From Parcubacteria group bacterium GW2011_GWE2_39_37 (lineage in GTDB: Bacteria > Patescibacteriota > Patescibacteriia > Patescibacteriales > GWE2-39-37), in NCBI GenBank assembly GCA_000995135.1, contig LBWY01000003.1:1-35252 (forward strand): DNA of 35,252 bases. The letters are read 5' to 3'. Shown in pieces: positions 26,106 to 33,506 of the stretch. The notes beneath the pieces are model-generated. The model saw nothing but the letters and a program-made list of their open reading frames with translations. It was not told the origin of the DNA and ran no database searches. How positions within the stretch are numbered: position 1 is the first letter of the stretch; every line of letters begins with the position of its first letter. Position numbers and translations under genes: made by a program.

Positions 26106-27257
26106 ATGAACCATTTCAAAATATTAAAAAGATCAAAAAAATCAAGCGCGAGACTGACAACTCTAAAGACTGCTCATGGCAGAATTAACGGCCCCTTTTT
26201 CATGCCGGTTGCGACCCAAGGCACCATTAAACATATTAGCACCTTGGAGATGGAAAAAATGTCTGCGCAAATCTTGCTGTCCAACACCTATCACCTGATG
26301 TTGCGTCCTGGAGAAAAGTTGATAAAAAAACAAGGGGGACTTCATCATTACATCAAGTGGAATAAACCGATCCTTACAGATAGCGGCGGATTTCAAGTTT
26401 TTAGTTTGGCAGGAACACAAAATCGTTCAGGACAAAAACTGGTAAAATTGTCGGGGGAAGGTGTTGCATTTAAGTCCTATCTAGATGGTAGCAAATTCTT
26501 TTTATCTCCGGAAAAAGCGTTGCAAATCCAATCAGATCTCGGCGTTGATATCGCTGTTTGCCTTGATGAATGTGTTGCCTTGCCGGCCGAAAAAAAATAT
26601 ATTGAAAAATCTGTCGAACTAACTACTGCTTGGGCAAAAAGAAGTAAAATTTTTTATAACAAAATCAAAAAAAATAAGCCCTTACTTCATTGCGTTATCC
26701 AGGGAGGCCTGGACAAGGACCTAAGAATGAAAAGTCTAAATGATTTGAAAGAGATCGGTTTTGACGGCTACAACATCGGCGGACTAGCGGTAGGAGAAAC
26801 TAATGAAAAAATGTTTGAAATACTTGATTTCCTTGTACCGGAAATGCCAGAAGATAAGCCGAGATATCTCATGGGCGTCGGTTATCCGGAACAGATTCTG
26901 GAAGCGGTAAAAAAAGGAGTAGATATGTTTGACTGCGTCATACCGACCAGAGAAGGCAGACACGGTCGTCTTTTCCAGTGGCGCAAGCAGTACAAAAAAT
27001 ATCTTACCGCTCGAAAAACTAATGATAAATTTTATCAAACGATCAATATCACTAATACCAAGTTTGCCAATGACCAAAGCCCGATCAACCCTGACTCCAA
27101 ACTGCCTGAATTAAGGACATATTCCAAAGCATACCTTAACTATCTTTTTAAGATAAAAGAACCATTAGGAATGCGTTTGGCAAGTTTGAATAATCTTGAA
27201 TTTTATCTTCGTCTTTCTGATGAAATAAGGAACGCAATCAAAAAAGATGGGATTTGA
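26106..27257 (+). CDS. tgt: Queuine/preQ1 tRNA-ribosyltransferase (Zn site apparently lost)
   Basis: LLSNTYHLMLRPGE, ILTDSGGFQVFSL, IGGLAVGETNEKM, DMFDCVIPTREGRHGRLF; C-terminal region aligns without gaps to the canonical Zn-binding segment but without its Cys/His. Confidence 0.93.
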   Translation: MNHFKILKRSKKSSARLTTLKTAHGRINGPFFMPVATQGTIKHISTLEMEKMSAQILLSNTYHLMLRPGEKLIKKQGGLHHYIKWNKPILTDSGGFQVFSLAGTQNRSGQKLVKLSGEGVAFKSYLDGSKFFLSPEKALQIQSDLGVDIAVCLDECVALPAEKKYIEKSVELTTAWAKRSKIFYNKIKKNKPLLHCVIQGGLDKDLRMKSLNDLKEIGFDGYNIGGLAVGETNEKMFEILDFLVPEMPEDKPRYLMGVGYPEQILEAVKKGVDMFDCVIPTREGRHGRLFQWRKQYKKYLTARKTNDKFYQTINITNTKFANDQSPINPDSKLPELRTYSKAYLNYLFKIKEPLGMRLASLNNLEFYLRLSDEIRNAIKKDGI

Positions 27258-27338
27258 TTTACACAACCGTTAAATCATATTATAATAAAAATATATTTCC
27301 CCTCATTGTCTTGCAAAAAATTGCCAAAGTAATTCAAT

Positions 27339-28769
27339 ATGAAATTCTCAGAATATCTATCAATCTTAAAATCAACAGAAAGTCTTGATTCTGATCGAGA
27401 CGGTCTTTTGGATAAAGAAGAACTTGTTTGGGGCACTGACCCTTTTAATCCAGACACGGACGGAGATGGCATGAACGATGGTGATGAGATTAAGGCAGGC
27501 AGAAATCCTCTCGGTAAAGGCAGACTCAAAGATCTGTTCATTCCTCATCCAGGCAATGATTACAAGCCTCATGCACTCCATCCTAAAAGGATAGCCTTCC
27601 ATGCATCAGCAGCCCTTGCTATCAAGGCGATCGTTGTTGTCTTTTTGGTCAGCTTTCCAATCGATGCTTGGCTCATGCCGGATGTATTAAAAGAACAAAG
27701 TTTAAAAATCATCAGCCTGACCAATCAAATCAGAGCAGAGCAAGGCCTGAACAGATTGAAAGAAAATCAATCATTAAACCAGGCGGCTTATGAAAAAACT
27801 CATGACATGTTGTTGAATCAATATTTTGCTCATGTAAGTCCCAGCAAAAAAGGAGTGGCAGATTGGCTGAGAGCTGTTAAATATAATTTTGCGGTAGCCG
27901 GAGAAAACCTGGCAATGGGCTTCTCTGACCCCAACGAGGTTGTAGAAAAATGGAAAGAAAGCGAAACCCATTATGCAAATATAATCGACCCTGATTATAG
28001 AGAAATAGGCGTCAATGTCGCTAGCGGCAACTACAAAGATATAGACACCACTTTCATAGCACAACTATTTGGACAGCCGCAGATACAGAATTTTCAAGAA
28101 AAGAAAGTTTTGGGCAAATTGATAATCAATATCGCCAAGCAAGCTTCGGCCGAAAGTGCGACCGGCACAAAAAAGGATCTGATTTTAACTCCTACTGAAG
28201 AAAAAATATTGGGCGAAAAAGAAACTTCACCATCCCTAGACGAAACGAATGCAAATCCTTTGGTAAGCTTGTCATTGATCGAAGCGGAAGAGGGCAGGAG
28301 ACAGTTCTTGAAGGTTGAAGCACAACTGCCAACAAACGTCACCAAAGCATCACTTCTTTATGATGGGTACCCGATCGAACTTTCACGCTACGGCGCAAAT
28401 AATCTGAATCAATGGTCTGGGAACTATGTTATCTCAAAAAATTCAAATGACGATTCCAATATAGTAACGTTGGCGACATTAAAAACATTAGATACAAGCG
28501 GGGCCATCAAGACATTTGATGTCGACTCAAGCAATCTACGACCGACAAAGCCATCTTACTTTGATGAATACAGTTTTTTAAAAAATAATCCTTCACGCAC
28601 TATCACTCCATTGCTGTCGATATCGTCTGCATATTATTTTATTCTTTTGCTAATAGCTATTTTTGCATTATTCTTGAACATCTTTATAGAAATCAAAAAG
28701 CAACATCCGAAAATAATCTTATCAACTTTCAGTCTGATTTTTTTATTGACGATTCTCATATTAATTTAA
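27339..28769 (+). CDS. CAP (SCP/PR1-like) protein with N-terminal thrombospondin-type-3/EF-hand-like Ca motifs
   Basis: DSDRDGLLDKEELVWGTDPFNPDTDGDGMNDGDEI; ISLTNQIRAEQGLNRLKENQSLNQAAYEKTHDM, GENLAMGF, IGVNVASG; TM helices. Confidence 0.85.
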   Translation: MKFSEYLSILKSTESLDSDRDGLLDKEELVWGTDPFNPDTDGDGMNDGDEIKAGRNPLGKGRLKDLFIPHPGNDYKPHALHPKRIAFHASAALAIKAIVVVFLVSFPIDAWLMPDVLKEQSLKIISLTNQIRAEQGLNRLKENQSLNQAAYEKTHDMLLNQYFAHVSPSKKGVADWLRAVKYNFAVAGENLAMGFSDPNEVVEKWKESETHYANIIDPDYREIGVNVASGNYKDIDTTFIAQLFGQPQIQNFQEKKVLGKLIINIAKQASAESATGTKKDLILTPTEEKILGEKETSPSLDETNANPLVSLSLIEAEEGRRQFLKVEAQLPTNVTKASLLYDGYPIELSRYGANNLNQWSGNYVISKNSNDDSNIVTLATLKTLDTSGAIKTFDVDSSNLRPTKPSYFDEYSFLKNNPSRTITPLLSISSAYYFILLLIAIFALFLNIFIEIKKQHPKIILSTFSLIFLLTILILI

Positions 28770-28796
28770 TGAATTAAAAAAATTTTTTGCATAATT

Positions 28797-28825
28797 ATCC
28801 ACCTAAAATATGGTGGATTTTTTTA
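28797..28825 (+). terminator. Rho-independent terminator
   Basis: ATCCACC-TAAAATAT-GGTGGAT plus T tract. Confidence 0.75.
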
Positions 28826-29068
28826 TTTATTTTTAAAATCACTCTATAATTTTTATTTTGTTAATGTTAAACAAAATAAAATTATTAAAATTTAATCTTC
28901 TCTTAACTTGAAAACTATAACATTTAGCTCAGTTAATATTTAAAAGGTCGGAGCCTCCCAGCTTTACGGGAATTAATAATTTATTTTGAAAAAATTAAAA
29001 ATGAATTATTAAAAAATTTATAAAAAATAATTAACAAAGCTTTCTTAAAAGCTTAATAAATAAAAAAT

Positions 29069-29827
29069 ATGAAGTTAAAAACACTTTCAGCATTAACATT
29101 AGGTTTACTTTCTTTCACTTTCGCAGTAGGCCCGGTGCTAGCAGGCGAAGCATCAGAGGCAATCTCTCAAAGCAACGACGTAATTACTATTGAAAACAAT
29201 GCAAATGTAGAAAACTGCATCACCTCAGTTGCGACGACTGGCGGTAACTATGCTGGCGGCAGTATTGCTGGCAACGGCGGCGATGGTGGCGATGTTAATT
29301 TGGTCCAAGAAGAGAGTGAAGATCCAAAAGCTGGCAACGGCGGCGATGGTGGCAATGTTACCCAGGGCGGTTCAGTAACCACCGGCGATGCTTCTGTTTA
29401 TACAGAGGTTAAAAATGAAGTCAATTTGAATGAAGTTACTATTGAAAGATCTGCAGGAGCAACTACTTCATCTACAGATGGGGATAAATGCGACAATGAA
29501 TATGGTCATTGCAGAAAAACTGTAAAAAATACCTACAGTGAAAATAATGCAACAATTGAAGTCAAGAACAATACCCAAGTTGCAAACCAATTAACATCAA
29601 AAGCTGAGACTGGCTATAACGAAGCAAAAGGCAGTCTAGCTGGTGATGGTGGTCAAGGCGGTTCTATCGGAGGTCAAATCGGTTATTCATACGCACCGAT
29701 AATCGCTGGTAACGGCGGTAAGGGAGGCAGCGTAGAAGCTGGCGGCGTAGTAAGCACCGGCAAGGCTGATACCCAGACAAAAGTATTTAATTTTATTAAC
29801 AAAAACGTTGTAAGAATCAAGCGTTAA
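29069..29827 (+). CDS. Secreted Gly-rich repeat protein
   Basis: Signal peptide MKLKTLSALTLGLLSFTFAVGPVLAGEA; AGNGGDGG repeats; two NN..V.N..TS.A.TG.N.A ... TG.A....V.N..N.N units. Confidence 0.8.
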   Translation: MKLKTLSALTLGLLSFTFAVGPVLAGEASEAISQSNDVITIENNANVENCITSVATTGGNYAGGSIAGNGGDGGDVNLVQEESEDPKAGNGGDGGNVTQGGSVTTGDASVYTEVKNEVNLNEVTIERSAGATTSSTDGDKCDNEYGHCRKTVKNTYSENNATIEVKNNTQVANQLTSKAETGYNEAKGSLAGDGGQGGSIGGQIGYSYAPIIAGNGGKGGSVEAGGVVSTGKADTQTKVFNFINKNVVRIKR

Positions 29828-29832
29828 TAAAA

Positions 29833-29899
29833 CTTAAGGAAGGAATCTCTTCCTTCCTTAAGCAAGATTTTGACTGATTTCAAAATCTTACTTAAGGAA
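29833..29899 (+). promoter_or_regulatory. Tandem hairpins with mutually exclusive pairing over the SD of the 29907 gene
   Basis: Hairpin 1 CTTAAGGAAGGAA-TCTC-TTCCTTCCTTAAG; hairpin 2 AAGATTTTGA-CTGATT-TCAAAATCTT; SD-containing CTTAAGGAA (29891-29899) complements 29854-29862. Confidence 0.6.
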
Positions 29900-29906
29900 T
29901 TGATAT

Positions 29907-30527
29907 ATGAAACCTGCAAAATTATCAAAGATCTTGGTTTTCATTTTGTTGGTCAGCTTTCCGCCAACAGTGCTAGCTGAAACATATCTTGAAAACAATT
30001 TCGTGGACATAAGGAATAATATAAATATTTCTGCCTCAACAGGGAATAATAAAAGCAACTCAATAAAAAATGGCAAAGTAGAATTGAAGGCAGAGGTGAG
30101 CAATGAAATCAATGGTGAAAATGTAAATAGCTATAAACTTGAAAAATCTTATGACACACAGAATGTAAAAATTGAATTAAAGAATGAAATTTCAAGCAAA
30201 AACAATGAAATAAAAACTGAAAATGAATTAAAGATAAACGACCAGGTTCAAATCCTGGAAAACAAAACAAATTATAAAAAAATAGAAGATAACCCTAAGG
30301 ATAATTTAAAAAAAACAGAAGACAATGCAAAAAAAATCATAGAAGAAATGCCGGCACAAAAAAATGATTCCCAAAAAAAGGCGGATCTCGCTCCTGTAAA
30401 TAAAATTTCTGATAATAAAAATGAAAATATCAAGGAAATACCATTCTGGAAAAAAATTACCGCAAATTTCAACAACTTTTATAAATTCATCAGCACAAAA
30501 ATAAAACATTTACATATATTAAATTAA
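29907..30527 (+). CDS. Secreted, highly charged protein with one copy of the shared repeat
   Basis: Signal peptide ...ILVFILLVSFPPTVLAET; NNINISASTGNNKSNSIKNGKVELKAEVSNEINGENV; Lys/Glu/Asn-rich remainder. Confidence 0.75.
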   Translation: MKPAKLSKILVFILLVSFPPTVLAETYLENNFVDIRNNINISASTGNNKSNSIKNGKVELKAEVSNEINGENVNSYKLEKSYDTQNVKIELKNEISSKNNEIKTENELKINDQVQILENKTNYKKIEDNPKDNLKKTEDNAKKIIEEMPAQKNDSQKKADLAPVNKISDNKNENIKEIPFWKKITANFNNFYKFISTKIKHLHILN

Positions 30528-30539
30528 GCAAAAAAAAAT

Positions 30540-33332
30540 ATGAAAAAAAATAAAAACCTCAAGGGACGTAAGATCATATTCTTCGTTTTGTCATGCTTTA
30601 TCCTCTCTGCATTGAACATCTTGCCCGTGATCAATGCATTAGCAGCTGACGAAGCACCAACAAGCACTACAGCCACTTCCACAGAAACCATACCGGAGCA
30701 AAGCTTGACTGGAGTCGTTACCGGACCAGGTGAATCACAACCAGGTACCTTAGAGGGAGTGGTCCAAACCAGTCCAACCAGCACTTCCGGCGTCATAAAC
30801 AACAATCAAGCTGATTTAGGTAATGGTATCGATACCACTGCATCCACTAGCGACAATGCAATTATGAATGCCGCAAGCAATCCAACAAGCACTTCCACCC
30901 CGGGATCAAACGGCACATCGACAGGCTCTACAATCGATACCGGCAACATCGATATTGCCAATGCGGTTGTCAATCTGGTCAATAATAATATCATCGGCAG
31001 CGGTGTACAATATTTGGTAAATATTTTTAAAAACTTGATTCAGGATGTTGATTTATCGGGCGTAGGACAAAGCGTGCCTACCCAAACCCTGGATATGACC
31101 AACAATAATGCCGGCACGATAGATAACAAGATAGTGATAAAAGCCGATACTGGAGAAAATATTATCGCCTCGTCTTCTGGGCCAAGCTTGATCGAAACTG
31201 GAGATATCAAGATTGCAAATGATGTAATAAATATGGCCAATATAAATATAGTCGGCAACGGGTGGTACTTTGCAGTGGTAAATATCTTTGGTGAATTGGA
31301 TGGGGACATAATCTTGCCGGCGATGATGGAAGAAGAAAACGAAGGATCTGCTTCTACTACTGAATCAAACTTGAAACATCCGCGTCATGAAAGAAAAATA
31401 AGAAAAGCAACGACCGAATTCTTGATCACCAATAAGAATAATAGTGAATTGAATAATAACATAAACATAAATGCAAATACCGGTGATAATTCGATTTCTT
31501 CATCAACCTATCAGAATATACTAAAAACGGGATCGGTAAATTCGACCGTAAATGCTTTTAATCTTGTAAACTACAATGTCTTCAGCAACTCTTGGAAATT
31601 TTGTAAAATCAATATATACGGCACCTGGGATGGGGTCATTCAAGGCCTTCCAGAAGGTTATGGATATTTCGAAGATGAGAACGGGGTAACTATCTTCGAG
31701 GAGCTCTCTGATTATGAAAAAAATCAACTATACTCTAAATTCTTACTAAGCAATAACAACAATGCGACAACCACCAACAACATAGATATTGATGCCAATA
31801 CAGGGAAGAATCTGATCCTTGACGGCTCTGGAGAAATCAAGACAGGAAACATCGACATAACTAACAATATCTTGAATTTTATCAATTCGAATTTCGTGGG
31901 CGATAATTGGCAATTCAGCTTGATAAATGTTTTCGGCAATTGGAAAGGCAATTTAGCTTTTGGCAAACCTGATCTTTGGATCACTCAATCAAATATTGAT
32001 AAAAAGTCATTGATGAGAGGTGAGGCCATCACCTATACGATCCTTTATGGAAATAAAGGTGACAGTTCTGCCACGGATGCAAAATTAAAATGCAATCTTG
32101 ATAACAGATTGGCATTTGTAAATTCAAGCAATCCCATAGGTGATTCTATGGACTGGACATTGGGCAAGATACCTCCCAACACTCAGGGCAGCATAACATA
32201 TACGGTTTATGCAAAAAATGATATCCCTGTCGGCGAAACACAATCAACCAGCAAACTAAGCATATCTGCTGTAGAATCGGACCGAGACCTATCAAATAAC
32301 AACCTGGACAGCTTGTTGATTTTGAATGGGGGCTCAAGCGGGGGTGGCAGTGGAGGTGGCGGCGGCAGTAGTAGTGGTAGTGCTAGCTCGGGTGGAGGAG
32401 GCGGGTCTGCACCAAGAGCGAACTTGGCAGTCATAAAGACTAATGATACGAACGGTCCTGTACATCCAGGGGATATTGTAAACTACAAAATAAACATCAA
32501 AAATACCGGCAATGCGAATCTTGATCAAGTAAAAGTAGCGGACGCTATATCAAATATTAAAGATGGTCAAGAGCTGGGACAGAATCTATGGGATCTTGGT
32601 ACCATTCTACCTGGAGAAGAAATAAATATTGATTACGCATTAGAAATCAAAGACAGCATCCAATCCGGCATATATATAAATCAAGCTACTGTAAAAGGTT
32701 ATGACAGTTATCAAAAAAAGAATATCGCTGCTCTGGCATCGTCTAAAATAAAAATTGATAATCTCAATCAGAATGGCAAGCTATCACGCTTGGCCTTCGG
32801 CAGAATCAGCAAGAAATTATCAGCCAAGCCAGGTGAATCGGTTGACCAAGAACTGATAATCACTAACAACAGCCTGCAAAAAATTGAAAAAGTAAACATA
32901 ACTGAAAAATTACCCAAAGGACTTCTGTTTGAAGATAAGAAAAATACCAAAACATGGACTTTAGAAAATATCGAACCCGGCAAGATAAAAAATATAAAAT
33001 ACAAGATAATGGTGGAAAAAAATGCTAAACCGCAAACTTACTCGATTACTACAATCGCCGATACAGACAAAGACGAAATGCCATTGAGCCTGATATTTAA
33101 ACTCAAAGTTGTCCCGGATCAAAAAGTTCTGGGTGTGAAAATCAATAACCCGGCAAAACTAAAAACCGCAAAAACAAAAGCCTTGCCTAAAGCTGTCGCC
33201 AAAGTGAAGACGCAGATAAAAAAATCGCCAGTGACTACCAATATCAAGAGCTCTGTAAAAAAAATCAATAATTTACCGAAAAAGATCATTCAGCTTCCGG
33301 GGAAGCTTATCTCTGCTATGGCTAAAAAATAG
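30540..33332 (+). CDS. Large secreted repeat protein: TG/N-rich repeats, DUF11 domains, Gly/Ser linker, Lys-rich tail
   Basis: Signal peptide ...ILPVINALAADE; repeated NN.I.I.A.TG.N ... I.TG.I.I.N...N..N.N..G..W....INIFG.W.G.I; DUF11-like DLWITQSNIDKKSLMRGEAITYTILYGNKG and ANLAVIKTNDTNGPVHPGDIVNYKINIKNTG. Confidence 0.8.
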   Translation: MKKNKNLKGRKIIFFVLSCFILSALNILPVINALAADEAPTSTTATSTETIPEQSLTGVVTGPGESQPGTLEGVVQTSPTSTSGVINNNQADLGNGIDTTASTSDNAIMNAASNPTSTSTPGSNGTSTGSTIDTGNIDIANAVVNLVNNNIIGSGVQYLVNIFKNLIQDVDLSGVGQSVPTQTLDMTNNNAGTIDNKIVIKADTGENIIASSSGPSLIETGDIKIANDVINMANINIVGNGWYFAVVNIFGELDGDIILPAMMEEENEGSASTTESNLKHPRHERKIRKATTEFLITNKNNSELNNNININANTGDNSISSSTYQNILKTGSVNSTVNAFNLVNYNVFSNSWKFCKINIYGTWDGVIQGLPEGYGYFEDENGVTIFEELSDYEKNQLYSKFLLSNNNNATTTNNIDIDANTGKNLILDGSGEIKTGNIDITNNILNFINSNFVGDNWQFSLINVFGNWKGNLAFGKPDLWITQSNIDKKSLMRGEAITYTILYGNKGDSSATDAKLKCNLDNRLAFVNSSNPIGDSMDWTLGKIPPNTQGSITYTVYAKNDIPVGETQSTSKLSISAVESDRDLSNNNLDSLLILNGGSSGGGSGGGGGSSSGSASSGGGGGSAPRANLAVIKTNDTNGPVHPGDIVNYKINIKNTGNANLDQVKVADAISNIKDGQELGQNLWDLGTILPGEEINIDYALEIKDSIQSGIYINQATVKGYDSYQKKNIAALASSKIKIDNLNQNGKLSRLAFGRISKKLSAKPGESVDQELIITNNSLQKIEKVNITEKLPKGLLFEDKKNTKTWTLENIEPGKIKNIKYKIMVEKNAKPQTYSITTIADTDKDEMPLSLIFKLKVVPDQKVLGVKINNPAKLKTAKTKALPKAVAKVKTQIKKSPVTTNIKSSVKKINNLPKKIIQLPGKLISAMAKK

Positions 33333-33350
33333 GAAAAAGTAAAAAACTAA

Positions 33351-33383
33351 AATCACAGAATGTCAACCATTCTGTGATTTTTT
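33351..33383 (+). terminator. Rho-independent terminator
   Basis: AATCACAGAATG-TCAAC-CATTCTGTGATT plus T tract. Confidence 0.85.
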
Positions 33384-33506
33384 AATCTTAAATTAATTAT
33401 ATTTTCTTATACTAATAATACGCTTTTATAGCAGTGGTCGAATGCTATGAAAAATTATTTTAATTAAATATTTTAACGACCGCATATTAGAATTGCGGAC
33501 CAAAAT

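Noticed and set aside
28945-28975. GGTCGGAGCCTCCCAGCTTTACGGGAA as a known riboswitch (e.g. c-di-GMP)
   Set aside because: Does not match any consensus I can recall; only a short CCC/GGG stem is visible.
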